Positions 1 to 7,622 of a stretch of DNA of 64,000 nucleotides are shown piece after piece. The translations under genes were made by a program, and so were the position numbers. A model generated the notes under the pieces. The model saw only the letters and a list, made by a program, of their open reading frames with translations. It was not told the DNA's origin and did no database searches. The first letter of the stretch is position 1. The number at the start of each line of letters is the position of its first letter. Source of the stretch: Microbulbifer sp. ALW1 (GTDB lineage: Bacteria; Pseudomonadota; Gammaproteobacteria; Pseudomonadales; Cellvibrionaceae); assembly GCF_009903625.1 (NCBI RefSeq), contig NZ_CP047569.1:888001-952000 (forward strand), read 5' to 3'.

Positions 1-46
1 TTCATTTCTGACTTTCGTGCTTTGTAAGTTGGAAGAACGCGAGTCC

Positions 47-427
47 TCAATCCTGAGATTCACGGATAAATCTGTGAATCTGCCGGCGTTGCTTCTTGTT
101 CGGGCGCTCGTTGGTTATGACCGCATTATTGGCCTTGCGATCCGCGGTGAACTGCTCCCGTTTTGCAACACTGTCTTCGGTTTCCCGGTAGAGCGTCTGC
201 GCAATGTCGGCGCCGCGGCGCTGGTCGGAAAGCGCGATGACTTCAACCACTTTTTCATCCCAACCCTGGCGAATGGTTAGCAGGGTACCGGTGGTGATTT
301 CTTTACTGGCTTTCACCCGCTGGCCTTCGGCGTGCACCTTGCCGCCTTCGATGGCCTGTTTGGCGATGCTGCGAGTTTTGAAAAAACGGGCGGCCCAGAG
401 CCACTTATCAATACGTACTTTTTCCAT
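47..427 (-). CDS. hslR: Heat shock protein 15 (S4-domain RNA-binding protein)
   Basis: Hsp15 binds free 50S ribosomal subunits that still carry a nascent chain and helps recycle stalled ribosomes in the cytoplasm. The S4 RNA-binding fold is visible at residues 2-60 (VRIDKWLWAARFFKTRS, then GGKVHAEGQRVKAS), followed by the Lys/Arg-rich C-terminal tail (NKKQRRQIHRF) typical of the family. An ATG six codons upstream (445) is possible, but the S4 motif begins right after the chosen methionine (MEKVRIDKW), giving 126 residues, close to the usual length. Downstream of the yrfG homologue on the same strand, it reproduces the yrfG-hslR neighbourhood of E. coli. A structured repeat lies between the two genes. 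Confidence 0.93.
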   Translation of the reverse strand: MEKVRIDKWLWAARFFKTRSIAKQAIEGGKVHAEGQRVKASKEITTGTLLTIRQGWDEKVVEVIALSDQRRGADIAQTLYRETEDSVAKREQFTADRKANNAVITNERPNKKQRRQIHRFIRESQD

Positions 428-470
428 CAAAAAATTCAGAACCACTAAAGCTACGAAGCGAAAAACTTAA

Positions 471-596
471 TGCGAAGGCTGGGCGGCGGGTAAGGGTTTT
501 CAGGAGCGTCGCAAACAGGATGTTTGCGCCGAAGCGCCCAGGGATGGGTTCACAGCGGTCCTGAAAACCCTTACCCGGTGCCCGGCCGCCACTGAC
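471..596 (+). repeat. Structured inverted-repeat element, copy 1
   Basis: A long outer stem (GGGTAAGGGTTTTCAGGA pairing with TCCTGAAAACCCTTACCC) encloses two small hairpins: GCAAACA-GGA-TGTTTGC and CCCA-GGGA-TGGG. It matches the element at 61500-61625 in layout and in the conserved single-stranded segment TTCACAGCGG, while the paired arms differ in a compensated way. It fills the gap between yrfG and hslR. Such repeats create spurious reading frames, and none is annotated here. It may act as a transcript-end structure or be a mobile or REP-like element; the sequence does not decide. Confidence 0.85.
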
Positions 597-623
597 GGTA
601 AGACCGGAGCACGAGCTGAGAAA

Positions 624-1280
624 CTACGGAGACCAGAGTATCTCGTCAAAGTCGTGAATCGCCGGAAATTCGGTAATCTCACGGGCAGGGTTTTTGCTGT
701 CCGGCTGGCGAATACACAGTAGATTTGCGATGCCGTAATCCCGCGCCGCACCGAGTACATGCAGGTTGTCATCCACAAACAGTGTGCGCTCGGGATCAAA
801 CGGTTGGCGCTCCTGCAGGGAATGCCAGAAGAGGCTGCTCTCCTTGGCGTGGCCCAGGTCGTGGGAGGACACTATCTCGTCCAGCCACTGGTCGATGCCG
901 GTGATTTCCAGCTTGTGATTCAAACCGTCCGGGTGGGCATTGGTCACCAGCAGTGCGCGCTTTTGCATAGTGCGCAGGCTGCGCAAGAAATTATCCGTGT
1001 GCGGGCGCAACGCGATGCGATCTTCGATCTCGCGGTAAATCGCGGGCACATCCAGCTTCAGGGCATCCGACCAGTAGTGCAGGCAGTACCAGTCCAGAGT
1101 GCCACGCAACTCATCGGTCATGCGGATCACCAGCGCCTGCGCCTCCGGCACCGAAATGCCATTGGCCTCCGCATAGCGCAGCGGCAGGTGCTCCATCCAG
1201 AAATGGTTGTCGTAGTGCAGATCCAACAGGGTGCCGTCCATATCCAGCAGCACCGTATCAATCCGGCTCCAGTCCAGCAT
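624..1280 (-). CDS. yrfG: HAD-family hydrolase, GMP/IMP nucleotidase YrfG type
   Basis: This is a HAD phosphatase whose E. coli homologue dephosphorylates purine nucleotides such as GMP and IMP. The nucleophile motif DMDGTLLD lies at residues 13-20, motif II is the VTNAH segment near residue 113, and the acidic motif near the C-terminus is LFVDDNLH. The 218-residue length fits YrfG. The start has a good ribosome-binding site (GAGGT a few bases upstream). It precedes hslR on the same strand, as in E. coli, which supports the specific subfamily name over a generic HAD call. Confidence 0.88.
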   Translation of the reverse strand: MLDWSRIDTVLLDMDGTLLDLHYDNHFWMEHLPLRYAEANGISVPEAQALVIRMTDELRGTLDWYCLHYWSDALKLDVPAIYREIEDRIALRPHTDNFLRSLRTMQKRALLVTNAHPDGLNHKLEITGIDQWLDEIVSSHDLGHAKESSLFWHSLQERQPFDPERTLFVDDNLHVLGAARDYGIANLLCIRQPDSKNPAREITEFPAIHDFDEILWSP

Positions 1281-1363
1281 GTTTACCTCTGACTTACCCT
1301 TGAGGGCGCGCGCGGCCGCACTGCACGGCCGGGTTGCACAAAAATTGGCCGGTCATTATGCCC

Positions 1364-2071
1364 TCAAGCCGCCCGCGCCGCCAATTCTGCGCGGATCAGG
1401 CCGCAAACCAGCAGTGCCTGGGCCAGATAATAGGTCAGCATGATCCAGGTGCCTGCCAGGGCCACCGGCTCGACAAAACGGTTGATCGCGATCAGCGCGT
1501 CCGACGCCATAAACGTCAGGGCGCCGCCGAACAGCAGCGAAGAGCCACCGCGGTAGGCGGCGGCGCACAATGCCATGGTCACAATGGCCACTATGTAGAA
1601 GCTCACCGGCAGTGCCAGGTCGCCGGCGGCGGGTACTACCTGTGCCGCGAGCATGCCCGCCGCCACCAGAATCGCAAAGGCGCGCCCGGCCAGGCACAGA
1701 CTGAAATGCGCCCGGCGGCCAAAGGTGACCGCGTAGGTCAGTTGCGCCAGCAGAAAGGCGCCGAGACCGAAGATAAAGTGGTTGGGAAAATCGATGGCCA
1801 GCAAGACATCCCCGGTCGCGGAAAAGCCCAGTGCCACCAGGGCCAGGGTGCGGCCAGTGCCCACGAGGGAGCTGGCGGCCAGCCACAACAGGGTAGCGAT
1901 GGGCACTATCTTGAGTGCGGCCATCCACAGTCCCTCGGCATTCGCAGCATCCAGCAGCATGTAGAGGGCACCGCTGAGGGCGAAGATGATCAGTGCCGGG
2001 CGCAGGCTGGAGGCCTGTGCTTCCCGGGGTGGATTGGCGGGTATGTCGGTGGTCATCGCGGAATTGGACAT
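1364..2071 (-). CDS. YhhN/TMEM86 family membrane protein (lysoplasmalogenase-like)
   Basis: The predicted product is a 235-residue integral membrane protein of the YhhN family, whose characterised animal members hydrolyse lysoplasmalogens. The seven to eight hydrophobic segments contain the family signatures GFSATGDVLLA and GALTFMASDALIA, each with an acidic residue in a membrane helix. An upstream extension of about 120 codons is open, but it runs into the cysK gene on the other strand and has no family similarity, so the start at MSNSAM is preferred. Aerobic gammaproteobacteria are not known for plasmalogens, so the real substrate is uncertain. It is divergent from cysK with a 145-bp shared upstream region. 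Confidence 0.8.
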   Translation of the reverse strand: MSNSAMTTDIPANPPREAQASSLRPALIIFALSGALYMLLDAANAEGLWMAALKIVPIATLLWLAASSLVGTGRTLALVALGFSATGDVLLAIDFPNHFIFGLGAFLLAQLTYAVTFGRRAHFSLCLAGRAFAILVAAGMLAAQVVPAAGDLALPVSFYIVAIVTMALCAAAYRGGSSLLFGGALTFMASDALIAINRFVEPVALAGTWIMLTYYLAQALLVCGLIRAELAARAA

Positions 2072-2216
2072 GATCGAAGGCTCCGGTTTTCTTATGCTTT
2101 TGGTTTTTTCTATTTTTGCGCGAGCAGAGTATTCTTGCCCGAGTATTCGCGAAAGCCGCAGGCGGTTCAATCGACTGCCTGATAATTCACCAGACATCTT
2201 TTGCAGGGAGTGACAG

Positions 2217-3134
2217 ATGAAGGCCAACAATATCCTCGAAACCATCGGCAATACCCCCCATGTTCGGATCAACCACCTGTTCCGGGACGATATCGAGGTG
2301 TGGATGAAGGTGGAGCGGTTCAATCCCGGCAGCAGTATCAAGGACCGGATTGCCCTGGGCATGATCGAGGATGCGGAGAAGTCCGGTGCGCTCAAACCCG
2401 GTGGGGTGATTGTGGAGCCGACCTCGGGCAATACCGGTATCGGGCTGGCGATGGTGGCGGCGGTGAAGGGTTACCGGCTGATTCTGACGATGCCGGAGTC
2501 GATGTCGGTGGAACGCCGCAAAATTATGAAGGCCATGGGTGCCGAGCTGGTGCTGACGCCGAAAGAGAATGGTATGCCGGGCGCGATTGCCAAGGCGGAG
2601 GAGATTCTGGCGCAGCACGAGAACAGCTGGATGCCCCAGCAGTTTATGAACCCGGCCAATGTGACGGCGCACAGGAATACCACGGCGAAGGAGATTCTGG
2701 CGGATTTTCCAGAGGGATTGGATTACCTGATTACCGGTGTCGGCACTGGTGGCCATATCACGGGATGTGGTGAGGTACTGAAGGCGTCCATGCAGGACCT
2801 GAAGGTGTTTGCGGTGGAGCCGGAGAAGTCTCAGGTGATTGCCGGCAAGGAGAAGGGGATGCATCGGTTGCAGGGCATCGGCGCGGGCTTTGTGCCGGAG
2901 GTGCTGAACAAGGGCATTCTGGATGGCACTATTCCGGTGTCTGAAGAGGACAGTTTTGAGATGGCCCGGCTGTGTGCGCTGAAGGAGGGGATTTTTGTGG
3001 GTATCTCTTCCGGGGCGTCGCTGGCGGCGCTGAAGCAGCGTGAGCAGGAGCTGGCTCCCGGCAGCCGGGTGCTGGTGTTCAGCTACGACACTGGGGAGCG
3101 CTACCTTTCTATTGAAGATTTATTCTCGGCCTGA
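2217..3134 (+). CDS. cysK: Cysteine synthase (O-acetylserine sulfhydrylase)
   Basis: A PLP enzyme that makes L-cysteine from O-acetylserine and sulfide in the cytoplasm. The PLP lysine is in [10 protein letters not shown] (residues 39-48), the substrate loop is PTSGNTGIG, the phosphate-binding loop is [10 protein letters not shown], and the C-terminal signatures are [15 protein letters not shown] and GERYLS. SVERRK and the QGIGAGF motif favour CysK over CysM, although the length (305 residues) fits both. The start ATG is preceded by GCAGGGAG. cysQ follows about 235 bp downstream on the same strand, so two sulfur-assimilation genes are adjacent, with a long hairpin repeat between them. Confidence 0.9.
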   Translation: MKANNILETIGNTPHVRINHLFRDDIEVWMKVERFNPGSSIKDRIALGMIEDAEKSGALKPGGVIVEPTSGNTGIGLAMVAAVKGYRLILTMPESMSVERRKIMKAMGAELVLTPKENGMPGAIAKAEEILAQHENSWMPQQFMNPANVTAHRNTTAKEILADFPEGLDYLITGVGTGGHITGCGEVLKASMQDLKVFAVEPEKSQVIAGKEKGMHRLQGIGAGFVPEVLNKGILDGTIPVSEEDSFEMARLCALKEGIFVGISSGASLAALKQREQELAPGSRVLVFSYDTGERYLSIEDLFSA

Positions 3135-3147
3135 CTTTCCATGGGGA

Positions 3148-3279
3148 TAGCCCGGTGGCGGTGACGCTAGCGGGTACACCCTTTGGAGACACGCCGTATA
3201 CCCATCCATGGGGGCTCGGCTGCGGCCGTCCTGGCCGCAGACGGTCTCCAAAGGGTGTACCCGCTATCGCCACCTTCGT
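3148..3279 (-). repeat. Structured inverted-repeat element, copy 3 (opposite orientation)
   Basis: A long outer stem (AGCGGGTACACCCTTTGGAG against CTCCAAAGGGTGTACCCGCT, extended by GGTGGCG and CGCCACC) spans the gap between cysK and cysQ. Read on the minus strand it holds two inner hairpins, CTGCGGCC-AGGA(C)-GGCCGCAG and CCCA-TGGA-TGGG, followed by a short unpaired stretch, as in copies 1 and 2. The sequence has diverged, but the order and loop sequences (GGA, TGGA/GGGA) agree. In this position it could also attenuate or terminate cysK transcription. Confidence 0.7.
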
Positions 3280-3369
3280 ATCTAACCTCAACCTATAAAC
3301 AGAAATGCGGGCTTAGCCTGCGTATAATCCCCCGCTTAATTTGCATAACTATTCGTACTTGGGGGAATC

Positions 3370-4206
3370 ATGGACAAGGTTGTAAACAGGGCGCTACTGG
3401 ATCAGGTCATCGACATCTCGGCCAAAGCCGGCAAGGCGATCCTCGAGGTGTACAACGCCAGCGGCGAACTGGAAGTGGATACCAAGTCCGACGACTCTCC
3501 GGTCACTGCGGCGGATCTCGCGGCGCACAAGATTCTCGCGCCGGCACTGGCGGAACTGCTCGACGGTGTGCCAGTACTTTCCGAAGAAGGAGAGATGCCC
3601 TCTTATGATGTGCGCAGCCAGTGGGATCGCTACTGGATCATCGACCCATTGGACGGCACCAAGGAATTCATCCGTCGCAACGGTGAGTTCACGGTCAATG
3701 TAGCCCTGATCGAGAAGGGTGAGCCGGTACTGGGGGTGGTGCATGTGCCGGTGCTGGATATTACCTATGCGGGCGCCAAGTCTCTGGGGGCGATCAAGCA
3801 GGATGCCAGTGGTGAGAAGGCGATTGCGGTGCGTGCAATGCAGCCGCGTCTGGACAGCAAGTCGCCCATCGAGGTGGTTGCCAGCCGCAGCCACGGCGCC
3901 GGTGCGGTAGACGCGCTGCTGGAGCGCATCGAAAGCAGCCTGGGTGAGACTGGCCTGAAGAATATGGGCAGTTCGCTGAAACTGTGCCTGGTGGCGGAAG
4001 GTGCGGCGGATCTCTATCCGCGTCTGGCGCTGACCTGCGAGTGGGATACGGCGGCGGCCCAGGCGGTGGTAGAGGCTGCTGGGGGTATTGTGGTGGACGA
4101 CAAATTCGAGCTGCTGCGCTACAACCAGAAAGACGAGCTGCTGAATCCCTTCTTTTACGTTATCGGTGACCAATCCTTCGATTGGAAGTCGCTGCTGCTT
4201 GCCTGA
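3370..4206 (+). CDS. cysQ: 3'(2'),5'-bisphosphate nucleotidase CysQ
   Basis: CysQ hydrolyses 3'-phosphoadenosine 5'-phosphate, a by-product of sulfate reduction, to AMP. It belongs to the Mg-dependent, lithium-sensitive inositol monophosphatase superfamily. The metal-binding motif DPLDGTKEFI (residues 95-104), the upstream SEEGE acidic site (residues 71-75) and the C-terminal WDTAAAQAVVEAAGG motif are all present. The 278-residue length is normal. The ATG follows a GGGGGAAT ribosome-binding site. Its position after cysK fits a role in sulfur assimilation. Confidence 0.92.
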   Translation: MDKVVNRALLDQVIDISAKAGKAILEVYNASGELEVDTKSDDSPVTAADLAAHKILAPALAELLDGVPVLSEEGEMPSYDVRSQWDRYWIIDPLDGTKEFIRRNGEFTVNVALIEKGEPVLGVVHVPVLDITYAGAKSLGAIKQDASGEKAIAVRAMQPRLDSKSPIEVVASRSHGAGAVDALLERIESSLGETGLKNMGSSLKLCLVAEGAADLYPRLALTCEWDTAAAQAVVEAAGGIVVDDKFELLRYNQKDELLNPFFYVIGDQSFDWKSLLLA

Positions 4207-4323
4207 CTCCCGAGGCCGCTAATCCGCACGGGCGGATAATTCTGGTCTAGGCTTTACCTTATCGGCCGGTTGTTGTGTTGCTTTATGCGACAGCCGGCTG
4301 GGTCCCGCATGCGAGGTAAAGCG

Positions 4324-4614
4324 ATGACTTCATTCGATCACGGTGCACATTCTTCCGGTCATGCCTCCGGGCATTTCGGCGGCCATTCGAGCGCCCGCAG
4401 CGGTGCCTACGGGGCGCAGGTCTGCCATCACGTGAATATCAGTGAAACAGAAACCCGCCAGTTGCGTCATCGCCTGCAGGTTGAGATTACCTGGTTGGCG
4501 CGGCAGCTGGACGAATTGCAGGGCGCTGAGGAAGCGGTGGACCTGTCGTTGCGCCAGACCTATCGAGAAATGATTTTTTCCCGCCGCGCGCTACTCGGGC
4601 GAATCCCCCGCTGA
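4324..4614 (+). CDS. Hypothetical protein with His/Gly/Ser-rich N-terminus
   Basis: Not recognised. The predicted 96-residue product begins with a low-complexity segment carrying about seven histidines (residues 5-25, HxxxHxxGHFGGHSS) and ends with a charged helical segment (residues 42-80, RQLRHRLQVEITWLARQLDELQ). No signal peptide or membrane segment is seen. The start was moved to the ATG that follows GAGGTAAAGCG; the longer frame from 4270 lacks such a site. The His-rich part may bind metal, but this is a guess. A strong terminator follows at 4665-4703, so it is probably a real single-gene unit. Confidence 0.6.
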   Translation: MTSFDHGAHSSGHASGHFGGHSSARSGAYGAQVCHHVNISETETRQLRHRLQVEITWLARQLDELQGAEEAVDLSLRQTYREMIFSRRALLGRIPR

Positions 4615-4664
4615 TATCGATACCGGCAAGCCGGCTGGCTTGCCGCAGAAAACATTCATTCAAG

Positions 4665-4703
4665 AAAAATTCCCCCGAGCTTTGCGGCCCGGGGGAATTT
4701 TTT
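4665..4703 (+). terminator. Rho-independent terminator
   Basis: AAAAATTCCCCCG and CGGGGGAATTTTTT pair around a short loop, followed by a T-run. It lies about 50 bp downstream of the small His-rich gene and would end its transcript. The flanking A-run means it could also work on the other strand. Confidence 0.85.
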
Positions 4704-4862
4704 GTGCGCGTATTTTGCGAGTGTTCGGAAATTATTTCGCCGGCGGCGCAGGTTTCCCGGCTGTCGTCGCGTAAATATTTTCTTTGTTGAGAATTTTGTT
4801 CAACTTGCAACATTTGGGTCTACGCTTGGTGGGATAAAAGTTAACTTAAAAGAGAAAGTCCC

Positions 4863-5138
4863 ATGCGCTATCCGGTCGTAGTCCATAACATCGAATTTGC
4901 CGGTTACGGTGCCATAGCGCCGGATCTCCCCCACTGCCATTGCCACGGCGATACCCTGGAAACTGCTCTGCAGAAAATGGCGGAAACCATCGTTGAACGG
5001 CTGGATGAATTAAGGGCCGCCGGTGATCCACCGCCGCAACCGGGCGACCTGGAAAAGCTGCGAAAAAACCCCGCTTTTGTCGGTGGTGTCTGGGCGATTA
5101 TCGACATTGAAAGTAATGCAATGAGCCCGCGCTCTTAA
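4863..5138 (+). CDS. HicB-like antitoxin, apparently truncated
   Basis: The 91-residue product matches the N-terminal fold of HicB-family antitoxins (a partial RNase H-like fold): VVVHNIEFAGYGAIAPDLP, then GDTLETALQKMAETI, then the GGVWAIIDIE strand. HicB proteins normally continue into a DNA-binding ribbon-helix-helix of about 30-45 residues, and full-length relatives are roughly 120-140 residues. Here a TAA stop at 5136 ends the protein in the linker. The frame after it stays open to 5213 and reads LSWTLTENAQRIL, which resembles the start of the missing domain. No hicA toxin gene is adjacent on either side, so this is an orphan. Confidence 0.75.
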   Translation: MRYPVVVHNIEFAGYGAIAPDLPHCHCHGDTLETALQKMAETIVERLDELRAAGDPPPQPGDLEKLRKNPAFVGGVWAIIDIESNAMSPRS

Positions 5139-5243
5139 CAGCTCAGCTGGACGCTGACCGAAAATGCGCAACGGATTTTGCTGCTGGGATTGCCGCATAA
5201 AGACTTTCACTGAGCAATGATTTCTGAACCAAGGACGGTGACA

Positions 5244-5828
5244 ATGAAAGGTGTGATTTTTCTTCTGGCCCTGTTGGCATCCAGTGCGGCCATGGCCCAG
5301 TGGAACAACCCTATTGATGGCTACTGTAATGGCGAATATCGCGTAGTGGGTACACTCGGCCTGGGCGTGGGCGAATTGCAGATCAATGACGAACAGGACT
5401 TTGCCGGTTACGCCAGTATCGGCGTGACCCCTGCCGCGGGAATCTGGCAGGTGGAATTACGCTACACCGGATTTGACGACGGCAGTGTTTCGGTGGACCA
5501 GTGGGGCATTGGCGCCAAGGTGGATTTCACGGTGACCTGCGATGTGCAGTGTCTCTACTGGATGGTGGGCTGGAACTACGGTGAGTTTGAGCTGGATACC
5601 ATTGAAAAGCACGACGTGATCTACGATGTATTCGATGACGGAAACGACAACTACTGGAATGCGGGTGTCGGTTATCGCTACAAGTGGACCGAGGATTTCG
5701 ATACGTCCATCGAATACAACTACAACGATATCGACACCAAAATTCGATTCAACGATGGCGTCTCCGATGTGCGTTTTGATTTGGGACACCTGCGTACCCT
5801 GACGGTAAACTTTGCCTACCGCTTTTAA
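5244..5828 (+). CDS. Outer-membrane beta-barrel protein (OmpA-like fold)
   Basis: A 194-residue exported protein with a clear signal peptide (MKGVIFLLALLASSAAMAQ) and alternating aromatic/polar strands ending in a C-terminal Phe (NFAYRF), the signature read by the BAM machinery. It resembles small eight-strand barrel domains; a specific function is not evident. The start was moved from 5217 to the ATG that directly begins the signal peptide and follows AAGGACGG. It is convergent with the next gene, with a shared terminator hairpin at 5859-5885. Confidence 0.8.
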   Translation: MKGVIFLLALLASSAAMAQWNNPIDGYCNGEYRVVGTLGLGVGELQINDEQDFAGYASIGVTPAAGIWQVELRYTGFDDGSVSVDQWGIGAKVDFTVTCDVQCLYWMVGWNYGEFELDTIEKHDVIYDVFDDGNDNYWNAGVGYRYKWTEDFDTSIEYNYNDIDTKIRFNDGVSDVRFDLGHLRTLTVNFAYRF

Positions 5829-5858
5829 TCCGCAGCGAAATGACCCGCTGTTAGCAGT

Positions 5859-5885
5859 GAATCAGGCCCGGTTAGGGCCTGATTC
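5859..5885. terminator. Bidirectional stem-loop between convergent genes
   Basis: GAATCAGGCCC and GGGCCTGATTC form an 11-bp perfect stem with a 5-base loop. It lies between the stops of two convergent outer-membrane protein genes. Only short T/A tracts flank it, so efficiency is uncertain. Confidence 0.7.
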
Positions 5886-5897
5886 CATTTGCTTCAA

Positions 5898-6992
5898 TCA
5901 GAATGCGTAAGACAGACTCATATTGAGCCCATCATCTCGACCCAACTGATAGCCGTTATAGTGACCGGACACACGGGAGCTCCATTCAAGCCCCAAGCGC
6001 ACACCGGCGAGTGCACCGCCTTGTGGCACCATGTTGGCACCCACTGCAGCATCCACGAATTCCCCACCGTAATTTTTCTGTAGGTCCGCAGGGCTGGAGT
6101 GATTGTGCGGGCCATTGTAGTGGCCGTTGATGTCCAGTTGTTTGGTATATGAAAGGCGGCTGGAGAGACTTAGCCAGTTTGTCAGGCGGTAGGCACTCCA
6201 GGCGGTGGCTGCGTAGCGCTCGCCAAAACGGAACCCTGAATCGTTTTTATCCTCCATCGGCAATCGCGCGCTGGCCTGGGCGCCCCAGCTCAACCGCTCG
6301 CGACCGCTGGAATAGGTAATCGACGGCATAAAATCCCAGGTCCCGCTGCCCAGCTGCATACCGTAGTGGGTAAAGGTGCCGTCGGTGTTTTTCAGGTCCA
6401 CGTCCCCGGTGGGGGCGCTGATCCCCAGGGTGGTGTGTAGCTTGTAGCCACTGGTGTCGGCAAGGCGGAAAAGCCCGGCGAAGACCGTATCGCCGATGCC
6501 ACTGGTACCGTGACTGTGGCTGGCGTGCATGGCTGGCTTAGCCTCCTCCGCAGTGCTCATTTCTCCCATTGCTCCCATGCCATCCATGGCCATATCGCCA
6601 TGCATATGGCTACCTTCGGTCATCTTCATGGTCATGTCCATGGACATGGTCTGTGGCATCAGCATGAGGGTGAGGTTGTCACTCACCGCGTACATGATAT
6701 CCAGCATGTGCATTTCCATGGCCATACTGCGGGGCTGCATGGAATAGCCCGCAGCATTCAGTTCGGCACCGGTCACTTTTTCTGAGCCGTAATAGAGGCC
6801 GGAAAAATTCTCGCGCATAAATCGATAACCAACCATCCACTCACCTTGTTTGTGCAGGTGGTCGCTCATTACGCCGGCGGGCGCGTGGCTCTCTGGCAGA
6901 AAAGAGGGCGATTCGACATCGTGCGCTTTCGCAATCATTGGGGAGATCACGATCAGCGCGACGGACAGTTTTTTTACATTGAAGCTATACAT
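5898..6992 (-). CDS. Met/His-rich outer-membrane transporter-like beta-barrel protein
   Basis: The 364-residue product has a signal peptide (ending MIAKA/HD) and a C-terminal beta-barrel ending in LSYAF. It resembles the 'transporter'/phenol-degradation MetA-type outer-membrane family. A striking segment at about residues 86-160 is rich in Met and His (for example MAMEMHMLDIMYAV, MSMDMTMKMTEGSHMHG, ASHSHG), a composition seen in copper and silver-binding proteins. The start MYSFNVKK follows TCAGGAAAC; an upstream extension of 22 codons lacks a signal. The DUF2946 gene lies 118 bp upstream on the same strand, suggesting a shared metal-related role. Copper handling is inferred from composition only. 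Confidence 0.7.
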   Translation of the reverse strand: MYSFNVKKLSVALIVISPMIAKAHDVESPSFLPESHAPAGVMSDHLHKQGEWMVGYRFMRENFSGLYYGSEKVTGAELNAAGYSMQPRSMAMEMHMLDIMYAVSDNLTLMLMPQTMSMDMTMKMTEGSHMHGDMAMDGMGAMGEMSTAEEAKPAMHASHSHGTSGIGDTVFAGLFRLADTSGYKLHTTLGISAPTGDVDLKNTDGTFTHYGMQLGSGTWDFMPSITYSSGRERLSWGAQASARLPMEDKNDSGFRFGERYAATAWSAYRLTNWLSLSSRLSYTKQLDINGHYNGPHNHSSPADLQKNYGGEFVDAAVGANMVPQGGALAGVRLGLEWSSRVSGHYNGYQLGRDDGLNMSLSYAF

Positions 6993-7110
6993 GGTTGTTT
7001 CCTGAATGATGAACGCTTGGCGCCGCCGCAGACCGCAGATAGATACGGGCGCGCACAAGCCAACGCCCTGCCGGCTTCGGCAGGAAGTTCAATTGCTTTG
7101 AGAGACGTCG

Positions 7111-7584
7111 TCAGGAAATGGCGGGTGGTGCGCGCCCGGGAGGGGTGAAGTAATCGGGGGTATATCGCTCGCCTCTTGTTTCTGGTGGTCGTGCCAGCCA
7201 GAGTCGAGTGGCGAAGTCGGGTAGTGCTGTGTTGTTGGCAATTGCCGTGCTGCCGGCTGCAGAAAAAGTACAGTGGCTTTCGGCAAAATTTTTGGCGGTA
7301 GCGGTGTCGTGGTCGTGGCCGGCGGGTGCCGCGGGCCCGCCGTGGTGGTGAAGGTGGGCGTCTGCGACCGGGGGCGAGAGCAGGTTGAGCAGCAGGGCAC
7401 TGCGGCTGTCGCCGTGACACAAAGCGTACAGAGAGCCGCCGGCAACCGGTGCGGGCATAAAGCCCGCAGGTACCAGCCCGCGCACACTGAGGAACAAACC
7501 CAGCAATACCACTGCCAACCATGGAGGCAGTGGCTTGCGGTGGGACTGTGTCAGCGGTATCAGCGGTGCCGGGCTCTGTTTCAC
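7111..7584 (-). CDS. DUF2946 family protein
   Basis: A 157-residue protein with an N-terminal hydrophobic signal/anchor segment (WLAVVLLGLFLSVRGLVPAGFM), a conserved CHGD motif near residue 56, a His-rich stretch (DAHLHHHGG, GHDHD) and a Cys after ESH. These are features of DUF2946, which often sits beside copper-responsive genes and TonB receptors. The start codon is GTG. It lies upstream of the Met/His-rich barrel protein on the same strand. Function unknown; metal binding is likely from the histidines. Confidence 0.7.
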   Translation of the reverse strand: MKQSPAPLIPLTQSHRKPLPPWLAVVLLGLFLSVRGLVPAGFMPAPVAGGSLYALCHGDSRSALLLNLLSPPVADAHLHHHGGPAAPAGHDHDTATAKNFAESHCTFSAAGSTAIANNTALPDFATRLWLARPPETRGERYTPDYFTPPGRAPPAIS

Positions 7585-7622
7585 AAGGGCGTTACTTTTC
7601 TCTCGGTAACGGTCAGCAGGTA

